The notes beneath the pieces were generated by a model. The model did not search any database. It saw nothing but the letters and a program-made list of their open reading frames with translations, and was not told the DNA's origin. From Demequina capsici (GTDB lineage Bacteria; Actinomycetota; Actinomycetes; Actinomycetales; Demequinaceae), in NCBI RefSeq assembly GCF_032102965.1, contig NZ_CP134880.1, positions 1,240,001 through 1,304,000 on the forward strand: DNA of 64,000 bases, read 5' to 3'. Shown piece by piece: positions 32,076 through 41,231 of this stretch. The first letter of the stretch is position 1; each line of letters begins with the position of its first letter. A program made the translations under genes and the position numbers.

Positions 32076-34064
32076 TCAGTTGTCGTAGATCAGGTAGACC
32101 GTCGAGCCCTGCTCGACCTGTGTGCCGGGAGCCACGTTCTGGTCGACGATCACCGAGTCGTTCTTAAGGTCGCCGGTGATGAAGGAGAAGAACCGCGGGC
32201 TGTACTGGACGACGATGTTCGCGTCGTCGGCGGCCTGCTGCGCTGCCTTCGCCTTCATGTTGATGAAGTCCGGCACCTCGACCAGAGGCAGGCCATCGGA
32301 GACGGTGATGGTGATCGCGCCTGTGCGGAAGCCGTCGGCGCCGGCGGCGGGCGTCTGGGCGTACACGATGCCCTTGTCGACCTTGTCGGTGCGGTCGTAC
32401 TGGACCGTGACCGTCATCGCGTAGTCGTTCTGGAGCGTCGCGACCGCATCGTCCTCGGTCATGCCGGACACGTTGGGGACGGTGATCGGCTCGGGCCCCT
32501 GGGAGACGGTGAGCGTGACGGCCGTGTCATGGCGCACCTCCTGACCCTGGTCGGGGCTCACGGACAAGACGGTTCCGCTCGCGACCGTGTCGGAGTACTG
32601 CTGCGCGATGGCGGGACTGCCGAAGCCGGCATCGGTGACAGCGCCGACTGCGTCATCCTGTGCGGTTCCGACGACGTCGGGGACCGTCGCCATCTGCGGT
32701 CCGGCGGAGATGGTGAGGGTGATCTCGGAACCGTTGAGCACCCTCGCCTCGGCTTCGGGCGACGTGGAGATGACGAGCCCCGCATCGACGGAGTCCGAGT
32801 AGTCGGTCTGCGAGGGCAGCACCGTGTAGCCGGCGGTCTCGAGGGTGTCGGTGGCTGCGGCCTCCGTCTGGCCCGTGACGTCGGGGACGACGGAGTAGGC
32901 GCCTGGGCCGATCGCGTTGTACCACCACACGCCGAGCAGTGCGAGGACCGCGACCGCGGCAGCGAGCGCCCCGATCCATACGGCGGGCCGGGTGCGGCCC
33001 CGGTCAGGGGTGACGAGCGCGGTCGCCTCGTCCACGATCTCGGCCTCGACGGGTGGTTCATCCTGGAGCGTCGCCAGTCCCACCGGGAGCACGACGGTGG
33101 TGCCTTGAGGCACGGCGTCCAGCACGGTGGTGGCGTCGGGGTCATCCGTGTCGATCGGGATCGCGCCGGACGGGGGAGTCGCGCGACGATCGAGCGTCGG
33201 ATCGTCGAGGGTCGCGCGGACCTCGCGGAGCTCGACGAGCGCCGCGGCGGCGTCGGTGGGGCGATCCTTCGGGTCCCTGGCCGTCATGCGCTGCACGAGC
33301 GCGTCGATCTCGGCGGGGAGCCACGGCACGAAGGCGGAGGGCGAGGGCATGTCGCCGTGCACGTGCTGGGTGGCGACCTCGATGGGGGAGCCGCCCACGA
33401 ACGGCTGCCGTCCGGTGAGCATCTCGAACAGCAGGATGCCGACTGCGTACACGTCGGTGCTGGCGTCGGCGGTGCCGTGGGACACCAGCTCGGGTCCGAG
33501 GTAGGCGACCGTGCCCATGATCACGCCTGCGGAGGTGGCGCCTGCGGTGGAGTCCTCGATGGCGCGTGAGAGGCCGAAGTCGGCCACCTTGGGTCGACCG
33601 TCGGAGTCCAGCAGGACGTTCTCCGGCTTGATGTCGCGGTGCACGAGTCCGAGCCGGTGCGCGGCGGCCAGGGCGTCGAGCACCTGGTCGCCGATCGCGA
33701 GCGCCTCGCCGACGGTGAGCGTGCGCTCGTGAGCGATCCGCGCGCGCAGGTTCTCGCCCTCGACGTACTCCATGGTCAGGTACGAGATGTCCCCGTCGAC
33801 GCCCTGGTCGTACACGCGCACCATGCCAGGGTGGGTGAGCCGGGCTGCGGCACGGGCCTCGCGTCGGAACCGGGACGCGAATCGAGCGGAGTCGGCGTCC
33901 TCGCCGAGCCTGGGACTCATCACCTTGATCGCGACCTCGCGCTCGAGTCGGCGATCGAAGGCGACGTAGACCGTGGCCATGCCCCCCGCGGCGACGCGCG
34001 CGCGCACCTCGTAGCGGCCGTCGATCAGGCGGCCGAGCAGGGGATCGGTGAGGGTCTCAGACAC
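32076..34064 (-). CDS. PASTA-domain serine/threonine protein kinase
   Basis: 662 residues. The cytosolic kinase has a Gly-rich loop with Lys47 (VAIKVM), HRDIKPEN (142-144) and DFG (162-164). A linker and one transmembrane helix (about 350-372, WIGALAAAVAVLALLGVWW) lead to four extracellular PASTA repeats of about 66 residues that sense peptidoglycan fragments in the PknB/Stk family. GTG 34064 is chosen because TAGAAT (minus, 34071-34076) ends 6 bases upstream, a leaderless layout; the GTG two codons earlier directly abuts the hexamer. Position beside aroG, an Rv2175c homologue and a polyprenyl synthase matches mycobacterial pknL, although PknL has no PASTA repeats. Confidence 0.93.
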   Translation of the reverse strand: MSETLTDPLLGRLIDGRYEVRARVAAGGMATVYVAFDRRLEREVAIKVMSPRLGEDADSARFASRFRREARAAARLTHPGMVRVYDQGVDGDISYLTMEYVEGENLRARIAHERTLTVGEALAIGDQVLDALAAAHRLGLVHRDIKPENVLLDSDGRPKVADFGLSRAIEDSTAGATSAGVIMGTVAYLGPELVSHGTADASTDVYAVGILLFEMLTGRQPFVGGSPIEVATQHVHGDMPSPSAFVPWLPAEIDALVQRMTARDPKDRPTDAAAALVELREVRATLDDPTLDRRATPPSGAIPIDTDDPDATTVLDAVPQGTTVVLPVGLATLQDEPPVEAEIVDEATALVTPDRGRTRPAVWIGALAAAVAVLALLGVWWYNAIGPGAYSVVPDVTGQTEAAATDTLETAGYTVLPSQTDYSDSVDAGLVISTSPEAEARVLNGSEITLTISAGPQMATVPDVVGTAQDDAVGAVTDAGFGSPAIAQQYSDTVASGTVLSVSPDQGQEVRHDTAVTLTVSQGPEPITVPNVSGMTEDDAVATLQNDYAMTVTVQYDRTDKVDKGIVYAQTPAAGADGFRTGAITITVSDGLPLVEVPDFINMKAKAAQQAADDANIVVQYSPRFFSFITGDLKNDSVIVDQNVAPGTQVEQGSTVYLIYDN

Positions 34065-34143
34065 AGGCACATTCTAGTTCGGGGACATGGAGCGGCCGTG
34101 AAGGCGTGCGGATGCGGCCGCGGTCACGGTCACAACGAGCATG

Positions 34144-35493
34144 TCAGCCGAATTGCTCCATGAGCGCCAGGACGCTGGCGACGTACCTCTGGGTATCGGA
34201 CGCCATGCCGTACTTCCTCACGGAGGCCGCTCCCTGGTAGTAGCCGGCGATCGCGGTCTCGAGCGAGCTGCTGGTGCGGGTGAGCTGGCGCAGGATCGCC
34301 ACCCCGGCGGTGACGTTGTCCTGGGCGATCAGCAGGTTGAGGTCGGTCCCCACCAGGTCTGAGGCCCAGGCGCCGGACGTGGGGATCACCTGCATGACGC
34401 CCACGGCGTTGGCAGGGGAGACGGCGCGCATGTTGAAGCCGGACTCCTGGTAGGCGACGGCCTGGGCGAGGGCGGTGTCGACGCCCATGGCGCGTGCCGT
34501 GCTCACGACCATGGCCTGCATCTCGTTCCTGGACGGCACCTGCATCGACAGCAGCGTGGCCTTGTTCTGGTTCGCCGATGCGACGACGTCGGAGGCGTAG
34601 GTCCTGCCTGCGAAGGTGTCGCCGACGAGCCCGGTCGGCACCGCTCCGGGGATGGTGAGGACCTGCCCGATGCGGATCAACGACGGATTCTTGATGCCGT
34701 TCGCGGTGACGATGGTCGACACGGCCACGCCGTACTTGGATGCGATGCTGGACAGGGTCTCGCCGCTCGCGACGGTGTGCGACTGGGTGGTCGCGCCGAA
34801 GGAGGCGATGTTGCTGGCCGTGGCGAGCGTGGCGGTGCTGCCCGCTGCGGTGGCGTTGCCCACGGCGGTGGCACCGGGGATGGTGAGCGTCTGGCCGATC
34901 CGGATCGTGGCGGACGCGCCGAGCGAGTTCGCCGTCGTGATCGCGGACACCGAGGTGCCGTAGGTGCGAGCGAGGTTCCAGACGGTGTCCCCGGCGACGA
35001 CTGTGTGGGTAGCGGTGGTTGCGGCCGGGGTGCTGGTCGTGGCGGTGCTCGCGCTGGCGAGGCCCGGGATGGTGAGCTTCTGACCGATGCGGATCGTGGC
35101 GGACGCGCCGAGCGAGTTGGCTGAGACGACGGCGGCGACCGTGGTTCCGTACGTTCTGGCGAGGTCCCAGACCGTGTCGCCCGGGACGACGACGTGTGTG
35201 GCGCCGATCGCGACCGACGTCGCGGGGGAGGTGCCGGTCGGGATCGCAAGGGTCTGGCCCACGTAGATGGTGGCCCTCGCATCGAGCCGGTTGGCGTCGA
35301 CGATGGCGGACACGGTCGTGCCGTACGCGGCAGCGAGGCCGCTGACCGTCTCGCCCGACGAGACGCGATGGCGTTCGTCCGCGTTCGCCGGAAGCGCGGC
35401 GAACGTCGAGATCGCAAGGGCGGCGAGCGCTCCGATCGCGGTACGGCGGCTGCCGCGCGGCAGGCCGCGGCTGGTGATTCGAACGCTGGGCAA
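34144..35493 (-). CDS. secreted LysM-repeat lytic transglycosylase
   Basis: 449 residues. A signal peptide ends at LPANA|DE (about residue 38); four LysM repeats follow (each H-x-V-x-x-G-[ED]-T ... IRIGQ-x-L-x-IP), then a C-terminal SLT goose-lysozyme-like domain with catalytic Glu in AVAYQESGF and AVGVMQVIP. It should bind and cleave peptidoglycan outside the membrane. TTG 35493 is chosen because GGAGG lies 5 bases upstream; the first open TTG (35505) overlaps that site. It lies between the PASTA kinase and the Rv2175c-type gene and is preceded by a phased GTGAC array, so cell-wall-linked control is likely (inference). Confidence 0.88.
   Translation of the reverse strand: MPSVRITSRGLPRGSRRTAIGALAALAISTFAALPANADERHRVSSGETVSGLAAAYGTTVSAIVDANRLDARATIYVGQTLAIPTGTSPATSVAIGATHVVVPGDTVWDLARTYGTTVAAVVSANSLGASATIRIGQKLTIPGLASASTATTSTPAATTATHTVVAGDTVWNLARTYGTSVSAITTANSLGASATIRIGQTLTIPGATAVGNATAAGSTATLATASNIASFGATTQSHTVASGETLSSIASKYGVAVSTIVTANGIKNPSLIRIGQVLTIPGAVPTGLVGDTFAGRTYASDVVASANQNKATLLSMQVPSRNEMQAMVVSTARAMGVDTALAQAVAYQESGFNMRAVSPANAVGVMQVIPTSGAWASDLVGTDLNLLIAQDNVTAGVAILRQLTRTSSSLETAIAGYYQGAASVRKYGMASDTQRYVASVLALMEQFG
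34901..35118. repeat. 29-bp direct repeat from duplicated LysM repeats
   Basis: An identical 29-base stretch occurs at 34901-34929 and 35090-35118, 189 bases apart, encoding [13 protein letters not shown] in LysM repeats 2 and 3. It indicates recent duplication or gene conversion within the array. Confidence 0.85.
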
Positions 35494-35506
35494 GACGACC
35501 TCCAAT

Positions 35507-35557
35507 GTGACATCTGATACCGGTGTGACAGATGTGACTCAAGTGACTGTATGTCAC
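35507..35557. promoter_or_regulatory. 9-bp-phased GTGAC repeats, MtrA-box-like
   Basis: GTGAC begins at 35507, 35525, 35534 and 35543, all on one 9-bp phase, with a degenerate GATAC at 35516, plus one inverted GTCAC at 35553. In the sense of the LysM gene it reads GTCAC every 9 bases, like the tandem GTCACAgcg sites of MtrA in mycobacteria. It lies between divergent genes. Confidence 0.55.
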
Positions 35558-35607
35558 GATCAGGTGTCCGGCAAGAGGGACCGGCCCGCGTTCTATACCC
35601 TGGTGCG

Positions 35608-35958
35608 GTGAGCACCGACGTCGAATGGCTGTCCATCCCTGAGTTCGCGTCGCGCATCTCCGTGCGCGACGCACGAGTGCGCGACCTGCTGCGCGACCGT
35701 GCGCTGATCGCCGTGCGGCGGGGTGAGAACAGCGCGCTCATGCTGCCCGCGGACTTCATCGTGCCCGGCGATCACGCGCCGCACGTGCTCGCGACCCTCA
35801 AGGGCACCCTGACCGTGCTCTTCGACGCCGGGTTCGACGACGATGCCGCGATGGAGTGGCTCTTCACCTTCGCAGAGGAGCTGGGTGCGACCCCCATGGC
35901 GGCGCTGCGTGAGGGCCAGCGCGCTCCCGTGCGACGGCTGGCTCAGGCGCTCCTCTAG
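35608..35958 (+). CDS. Rv2175c-family DNA-binding protein
   Basis: 116 residues. The N-terminal half is an excisionase-like winged helix-turn-helix (WLSIPEFASRISVRDARVRDLL); the C-terminal half (LKGTLTVLFDAGFDDDAAMEWLF) is the conserved domain of the Rv2175c family. In Mycobacterium, Rv2175c binds DNA and is phosphorylated by PknL (established); here the homologue sits 1.5 kb from the kinase gene, on the other side of the LysM gene. GTG 35608 lies 8 bases after TATACC, probably leaderless. Confidence 0.85.
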   Translation: MSTDVEWLSIPEFASRISVRDARVRDLLRDRALIAVRRGENSALMLPADFIVPGDHAPHVLATLKGTLTVLFDAGFDDDAAMEWLFTFAEELGATPMAALREGQRAPVRRLAQALL

Positions 35959-35977
35959 CGGCCGCGCCGCCGCGGCG

Positions 35978-37063
35978 TCACGAGCTGCGGGTCACGAGGC
36001 GCGTGCACAGGTCCCTCAAGGCGGTCACGCCGGGATCCTGGAGCCCAAGACCCTCGAGCGCGGCCAGGGCAGGCCCGGTGAGCGCAGCGATCTCCCACTC
36101 CGCGGCGTCGAGGCCGCCTGCGTCCACGATCGCGTCCACGGCACGGCCGATCTCTCCGGGCGTCGCATCACGCCTGCCCAGCGCGCCCGCGATCGCCGTG
36201 CGGTGGCTCTGGGTGCCATGCGTCCATGCGTGCCAGACCAGCAGCGTGCGCTTGCCCTCACGGACGTCGTCCCCGGCCGGCTTGCCCGTCACCGCAGGGC
36301 TGCCGACCAGCCCGAGCACGTCGTCGCGGAGCTGGAAGGCGATCCCGAGCGGGACGCCGATGCTGCGCATCGCGTCGATCCGTGACGCTTCCGCACCGGC
36401 AAGGGCGGCGCCGAGCGCGAGCGGGTGCTCCGCCGAGTACGAGGCGGTCTTGCACCGCATCGTGGCGAGGATGTCGGCCCTCTGCTCACCGACCGACTCC
36501 AGCGGCGCCGCGGCGATGCGCATGTCCAGATACTGGCCCGCCGTCACCAGCTCCTCCATCGACGCGAAGAGCGACGCGGTGCGTCCCGGGTCAGGCAGGA
36601 CGACGAGCGCCGAGTCGAGGGCCCGATGCGCGGTCATGAGCGCGATGTCGCCGGCAAGGACGCCCGCGGCACGGCCGAGCTCGCCTGCGGCGTCCTCACC
36701 GAGGTGCGCATGCAGGGTGGCGAATCGACGATGCGCGGCGGGCTCTCCGCGTCTCGTGTCGGAGCCGTCGAGCACGTCGTCGTGGATCAGCGCCGCCGTC
36801 TGGAACCACTCGAGCGCGGCTGCGACGGAGACGGCCGCCCGATCGTCGTCCGCGCCACCGTTCGCTCCGAAGGACGCCATCGTGAGCAGCGCGCGCAGCC
36901 GCTTCCCACCTTTCGAGGATGCCTCAAGAACCTCGATGACCTCGGTGCCCGCGACTCCTGCCGGTGCGACGGCGTCGGCGGTGTCCGCGAGCACCTCGCT
37001 CATGCGCATCTCGACGCGTGCACGCAGAGCGTCGAAGGGCGGAAGGCTCGGGTTCGCTGGCAC
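35978..37063 (-). CDS. polyprenyl diphosphate synthase (geranylgeranyl type)
   Basis: 361 residues, all-alpha isoprenyl synthase. The first Asp-rich motif is HDDVLDGSDTRRG (about residue 94), the second is QLRDDVLGLVG, a DDxxG form often seen in actinobacterial GGPP synthases. Product chain length cannot be fixed from sequence. Substrates derive from the MEP pathway started by dxs at 61 kb. GTG 37063 is 6 bases after TAGTCT (minus, 37070-37075): leaderless. It corresponds to idsA2 in the mycobacterial neighbourhood. Confidence 0.9.
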   Translation of the reverse strand: MPANPSLPPFDALRARVEMRMSEVLADTADAVAPAGVAGTEVIEVLEASSKGGKRLRALLTMASFGANGGADDDRAAVSVAAALEWFQTAALIHDDVLDGSDTRRGEPAAHRRFATLHAHLGEDAAGELGRAAGVLAGDIALMTAHRALDSALVVLPDPGRTASLFASMEELVTAGQYLDMRIAAAPLESVGEQRADILATMRCKTASYSAEHPLALGAALAGAEASRIDAMRSIGVPLGIAFQLRDDVLGLVGSPAVTGKPAGDDVREGKRTLLVWHAWTHGTQSHRTAIAGALGRRDATPGEIGRAVDAIVDAGGLDAAEWEIAALTGPALAALEGLGLQDPGVTALRDLCTRLVTRSS

Positions 37064-37183
37064 GCGTCAAGACTAGGGGCCACCGGCCTCGATCGTCGTC
37101 CCCAGACCGTGCTTCGCGCACGCCCGTCCCCTGATGGTGTCCGGCCTGCGGCGGTGCGCGCCCGCGTGCGATGTCCTCGACGC

Positions 37184-38200
37184 ATGAAGCCAACGATCCG
37201 AGTCTCCGAACCTGCCGAGCTGATCGCGCTCGTGCCGCGGCTCCTGGGATTCGAGCCACGCGACTCCATCGTCGTGCTGGGCGTCGACCAGGCCGACCGC
37301 GTCACCATGATGGCTCGGCTGGACCGCGAGGACTGCCTTCTGTCCGACGTGGCCACGGCGCTCGCCTGCGCGATCGCGTCGGAGGTGGACAGGACCCGCT
37401 CGTGCGCGCTCGTCGTGCTCGAGTATGCGGAGCACCCTGTGCCGTGGGGCACCGAGGCGTCTGAGGGTCTCTGCCTCGCCCTGCGGGACTCCGTCGTGAT
37501 CCGCGACACGTGGGTGATCCACGCGGGCCGCTACTGGGCGCCGGGATGCGACGACCCGCTGTGCTGCCCGCCAGGCGGGCGTCCGGTGGACGTGCGCGAG
37601 GGCGCCTGCGGCGATGAGGTCGCGCGGGAGCCGGAACGGGACAGGCCGCTGTCCGAGCGCCGGAGGAGCGCCCGGCGCGCGCGTGCACGATTCCTTGCAC
37701 GCAGGGCGCGGGACGAGGGCGCGTGGCGGGATGTCGCGCTCGACGAGTGGACGCGCGCGATGCGCGGCACCAGACCGTCAGCGTCCACGGCCGGACGGCT
37801 CGGCGCGGCGCTGGGGGTGCCCGCCGTGCGCGATGCAGTCATCGTGACAGCGTTCGGCGGCTCATCCGAGCAGGTCCACGCGGTCCTCCACGAACGGATC
37901 GACTCCGACGCGTCGCGTTGCCTGGATGAGGTCATGCACGGATCGCGGAGGCCCGTGGGTGACGTCGCGCGTGCTCTCGACGACGCGCTCGCGGATGTCC
38001 AGGAGCTTGTGCGGGAGCACGAGCGCGCCGCTGCGCTCGCCGTGAGGGCACTGCTCGCGTGGTGGCAGGGCGACGCGGAGAAATGCCTCGTCACCGCGCG
38101 ATTCGCACTTGCTGCGGACCCCGCATCACGCCTTGCGGCGCTCGTCCAGGAGACCGCGTGGCGTGGAATCAGGCCGGGATGGCTCCGCGCGACGGGGTGA
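37184..38200 (+). CDS. DUF4192 protein
   Basis: 338 residues. The N-terminal LIALVPRLLGFEPRDSIVVLGV segment and the Cys cluster CDDPLCCPPGG (about residue 123) are hallmarks of actinobacterial DUF4192, whose function is unknown. The middle is rich in Arg and Glu, and the C-terminus has helical TPR-like segments (LLAWWQGDAEKC). No Shine-Dalgarno and no convincing -10 hexamer precede ATG 37184. It lies upstream of sigA on the same strand. Confidence 0.85.
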   Translation: MKPTIRVSEPAELIALVPRLLGFEPRDSIVVLGVDQADRVTMMARLDREDCLLSDVATALACAIASEVDRTRSCALVVLEYAEHPVPWGTEASEGLCLALRDSVVIRDTWVIHAGRYWAPGCDDPLCCPPGGRPVDVREGACGDEVAREPERDRPLSERRRSARRARARFLARRARDEGAWRDVALDEWTRAMRGTRPSASTAGRLGAALGVPAVRDAVIVTAFGGSSEQVHAVLHERIDSDASRCLDEVMHGSRRPVGDVARALDDALADVQELVREHERAAALAVRALLAWWQGDAEKCLVTARFALAADPASRLAALVQETAWRGIRPGWLRATG

Positions 38201-38268
38201 CAGGAGCGTGTCGACGTGCGCGGCCTGCGCCGTGGAGATGTGGGAAGCGATCCGCTTGCGTCGGGCGT

Positions 38269-38274
38269 TATACT
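38269..38274 (+). promoter_or_regulatory. -10 element upstream of the primary sigma gene
   Basis: TATACT, the hexamer nearest to consensus seen in the window, about 130 bases before the proposed GTG start. The transcript would carry a leader of roughly 125 bases. No good -35 is seen at 16-18 bases. Confidence 0.5.
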
Positions 38275-38344
38275 TTAATGGATTTGCGCGAGGCGGTCAC
38301 CGTCCTCATCGCTCAGCCCCCACACCACGCGAGAGGTCGTCGGT

Positions 38345-38452
38345 GCCGCCTTGTCCAAGGTGAGCCCGTCGTCACCGCGTGGTCCACGAGGCTGGACGAG
38401 GAACGGTGACGCTACCACGCAGCAGGCCGGCCGCCTTGGACGTTGTCCAAGG
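38345..38452 (+). repeat. duplicated palindrome in the sigA leader and 5' coding region
   Basis: GCCGCCTTG-TCCAAGG at 38345-38360 recurs at 38430-38452 with a 7-base insert (GACGTTG), which converts it into a perfect 8-bp hairpin (38434-38441 with 38445-38452). The left arm of the second copy can also pair with 38353-38360, enclosing the start codon. Confidence 0.7.
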
Positions 38453-39629
38453 CGACACGACGAAGGAGAACGCCACGACCACCGCAGCCAAGAAGCCCAC
38501 CGCGAGGAAGACGGCGTCCAAGGCCACCGCCACGACCAGGAAGGCCGCGCCCAAGGCGGCGGAGGCGCTGGACGCTGACGACGCCGAGCAGGAGGTCGAT
38601 CTCGCCGATGAGGCCGGTCCCGACGAGGTGAAGGACGACGAGGACGAGGGGCCCGACCGTGGATTCGTCCTGGGCGGCGCCGACGACGACGCGCCCGTCC
38701 AGCAGGTCACGACCGCCGGTGCCACCGCAGACCCGGTGAAGGACTATCTGAAGCAGATCGGCAAGGTCGCGCTCCTCAACGCCGAGCAGGAGGTCGACCT
38801 CGCGAAGCGCATCGAGGCGGGCCTGTTCGCGGAGGAGAAGCTCGGCTCGGGCGAGAAGATCGCGCCCAAGCTGCGTCGCGAGCTCGAGTGGATCGCGAAC
38901 GACGGTCGTCACGCCAAGAACCACCTGCTCGAGGCGAACCTGCGTCTGGTGGTGTCCCTCGCGAAGCGCTACACCGGTCGCGGGATGCTGTTCCTCGACC
39001 TGATCCAGGAGGGCAACCTCGGCCTCATCCGTGCCGTCGAGAAGTTCGACTACACCAAGGGCTACAAGTTCTCCACCTACGCGACGTGGTGGATCCGTCA
39101 GGCCATCACGCGCGCCATGGCCGACCAGGCGCGCACCATCCGCATCCCCGTCCACATGGTCGAGGTCATCAACAAGCTCGCTCGCGTGCAGCGCCAGATG
39201 CTCCAGGATCTGGGCCGCGAGCCCACGCCTGAGGAGCTCGCCAAGGAGCTGGACATGACGCCCGAGAAGGTCGTCGAGGTCCAGAAGTACGGCCGCGAGC
39301 CCATCTCGCTCCACACCCCTCTGGGCGAGGACGGCGACTCGGAGTTCGGAGACCTCATCGAGGACTCCGAGGCCGTGGTCCCTGCGGACGCCGTGGGCTT
39401 CACGCTCCTCCAGGAGGAGCTGTCGAAGGTCATGGACACCCTGTCCGAGCGCGAGGCGGGCGTGGTCGGCATGCGCTTCGGGCTCACCGACGGCCAGCCG
39501 AAGACGCTCGACGAGATCGGCCGGGTCTTCGGCGTCACCCGTGAGCGCATCCGCCAGATCGAGTCCAAGACCATGTCGAAGCTGCGTCACCCGTCACGCT
39601 CGCAGGTGCTGCGCGACTACCTGGACTGA
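38406..39629 (+). CDS. sigA: primary sigma factor of RNA polymerase (sigma-70 group 1)
   Basis: 407 residues. An Ala/Lys-rich then acidic N-terminal tail is followed by region 1.2 ([16 protein letters not shown]), region 2 with the RpoD core ([17 protein letters not shown] and [10 protein letters not shown] for -10 recognition and melting), region 3 and region 4 ending [10 protein letters not shown]...LRDYLD. The N-terminus is uncertain: GTG 38406 with GAGGAA close upstream is used; a GTG at 38379 is also in frame. The lack of a long region 1.1 is usual for actinobacterial SigA/HrdB. It is expected to read the NANNNT -10 elements noted across the window. Neighbouring topoisomerase genes follow the Streptomyces hrdB region order. 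Confidence 0.95.
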   Translation: MTLPRSRPAALDVVQGDTTKENATTTAAKKPTARKTASKATATTRKAAPKAAEALDADDAEQEVDLADEAGPDEVKDDEDEGPDRGFVLGGADDDAPVQQVTTAGATADPVKDYLKQIGKVALLNAEQEVDLAKRIEAGLFAEEKLGSGEKIAPKLRRELEWIANDGRHAKNHLLEANLRLVVSLAKRYTGRGMLFLDLIQEGNLGLIRAVEKFDYTKGYKFSTYATWWIRQAITRAMADQARTIRIPVHMVEVINKLARVQRQMLQDLGREPTPEELAKELDMTPEKVVEVQKYGREPISLHTPLGEDGDSEFGDLIEDSEAVVPADAVGFTLLQEELSKVMDTLSEREAGVVGMRFGLTDGQPKTLDEIGRVFGVTRERIRQIESKTMSKLRHPSRSQVLRDYLD

Positions 39630-39646
39630 TCAGGGCCCGAACGCGG

Positions 39647-39686
39647 CGAAGGGGCGGCTCACCGGCTGGTGAGCCGCCCCTTCGCG
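39647..39686. terminator. bidirectional terminator between sigA and the EamA gene
   Basis: Perfect 18-bp stem (39647-39664 with 39669-39686), loop GGCT, placed between convergent genes 17 bases after the sigA stop. Confidence 0.88.
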
Positions 39687-39721
39687 CTTCCGGCAGGGCA
39701 CCGTCCGACTCGCAGCCCCGA

Positions 39722-40711
39722 TCAGGGAGCCTCCGGCGGCACCGCGAGAGCGAAAGCGTCATCCGAGTCGGGCGATACCGCACGCTCACGCGCGGTCTGC
39801 GCCATCACGATTCCCACCAGCACTACGGCAGCACCCACCAGTGGGAGAGGCGCGAGCGTCTCGCCGAGCCACAGCCACGCGACGATGAACGCGAACAGCA
39901 CCTCAGACGTCGCCAGGATGCCGGACGCGGTCGCGCTGATGTGCCTCAACGACATGAAGATCAGGGTGAACGGCGCGAAGGCGCCAAGCGCGACCATCCC
40001 CACGAGCGGAACCCACATAGGGGCGTGGATCGCGTCGAGCGAGCCCCCGAACGAGACGTTCTCGGCGAACGTCCCCGGCGCGATCCGCCACCACTGCGAG
40101 AACATCAGCCAGAACGCGGTCGCGAACGCGGACGCCCAGAAGGCGACCGCCATCGGCGGCCGGTCGGCCACGGAGCGCTCGCCCGAGATGAAGTAGAAGG
40201 CGTACGCGCAGGCCGCGGCCAGGCCCGCGGCGACGCCGACGCCCGAGAGGGTCGAGTCCCACACCTCCGCCACGATCGCCAGGCCTACGAGCACGGCCCC
40301 GATCGCCCACCACAGCCGGGGATGTACCTTCTCCTTGAACACGACCCGCGCGACGATGGCGACGATCACGACCGCCATGTACTCGAACAGGAGCGCCACG
40401 CCGACCGGCAGATGCTTGATCGCGACCGCGTAGAGCCACTGCACCATGGCCAGCCCCGCGATGCCCAGCGCCGCGAACCGCCCGGCGTCGCGCCACGTGA
40501 GGCGGAGCTGTGCGCGGTCCGTGATCGCCAGCACCGTGCCTGCGATGACAGCCGTGCCGAGCACGCGGAAGAGCGTCAGCTGCTCGGGCGTGATCCCGGC
40601 CTGCATGACCACCTTCGTCATGGACCCGTTGAAACCGAACAGGAAGGCCCCCGTGAGCACGAAGAGCGCGCCGAGCGCGGGCGAGCGGCGGGCGGTCATG
40701 GCATCGGTCAC
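39722..40711 (-). CDS. EamA/DMT-family transporter
   Basis: 329 residues with ten predicted transmembrane helices in two EamA repeats (first LGALFVLTGAFLFGFNGSMTK, second AAGLAAACAYAFYFISGERSV). Members export amino acids or metabolites such as threonine, homoserine or cysteine; the substrate is unknown here. GTG 40711 is preceded at 6 bases by TAGTCT (minus, 40718-40723), hence leaderless. Confidence 0.88.
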   Translation of the reverse strand: MTDAMTARRSPALGALFVLTGAFLFGFNGSMTKVVMQAGITPEQLTLFRVLGTAVIAGTVLAITDRAQLRLTWRDAGRFAALGIAGLAMVQWLYAVAIKHLPVGVALLFEYMAVVIVAIVARVVFKEKVHPRLWWAIGAVLVGLAIVAEVWDSTLSGVGVAAGLAAACAYAFYFISGERSVADRPPMAVAFWASAFATAFWLMFSQWWRIAPGTFAENVSFGGSLDAIHAPMWVPLVGMVALGAFAPFTLIFMSLRHISATASGILATSEVLFAFIVAWLWLGETLAPLPLVGAAVVLVGIVMAQTARERAVSPDSDDAFALAVPPEAP

Positions 40712-40873
40712 GGGCTCAGACTAGGACCGCCGAAGCATGCCGGTGCGCGTCCGGTGGACCTGTCGTGGCAGGGCGCGCCATCTGCCGCCGCGCACGAGCC
40801 GCGCGCGGCGTGGCGCTAGCATCGGAGCGAGACGCCACCACCCCATACGGCGTCGAGAACAGGAGTTCCTCAC

Positions 40874-41224
40874 GTGACGATCCTGCGCACCGTGCTGCTG
40901 ATCCTGCACTTCCTGGGCCTGGCTGCGTTGCTGGGCGGCTTCCTCTACTCCATGTCCGACAAGGTGAAGCGGTTCGCGCCCGGCATGATGCACGGTGCCC
41001 TGACGCAGCTCGTGACAGGCATCGCGCTCGTCGGCGTCGCGTATGCGCGCGGCCACGGGGACGACGTCGACAACGCGAAGATCACGGTGAAGCTGCTGGT
41101 CGCGCTCGTCGTGACCGTGCTCATCATCATGAACCGTAAGAAGGACGCCGTCCCGGTGCCCGTCTGGGGCACTGTCGGAGGGCTCACGATCCTGAATGTC
41201 ATCGTCGCGGTCGCGTGGCACTGA
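40874..41224 (+). CDS. small four-helix membrane protein, unknown function
   Basis: 116 residues. Helices at about 5-25, 40-58, 70-86 and 97-114; loops carry DKVKRFAPGMMHGAL and ARGHGDDVDNAK. This resembles conserved small actinobacterial membrane proteins with no assigned role. GTG 40874 follows AGGAG with 8 bases between; a TAGCAT near 40816 may be its -10. It is followed 7 bases later by a GNAT gene. Confidence 0.7.
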   Translation: MTILRTVLLILHFLGLAALLGGFLYSMSDKVKRFAPGMMHGALTQLVTGIALVGVAYARGHGDDVDNAKITVKLLVALVVTVLIIMNRKKDAVPVPVWGTVGGLTILNVIVAVAWH

Positions 41225-41231
41225 GCCGCGC

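Noticed and set aside
34120-34140. GTGACC-GTGACC tandem upstream of the PASTA kinase as a second MtrA-like site
   Set aside because: Only two cores with 6-base spacing, not the 9-base phase seen at 35507-35557; may be chance.
38278-38409. ATG 38278 opening a 43-codon frame that ends in a GTGA overlap with sigA
   Set aside because: The ATG lies only 3 bases after the TATACT -10, so it would precede the transcript start. An in-frame TTG at 38284 could fit a leaderless start, but evidence is too thin to call a gene.
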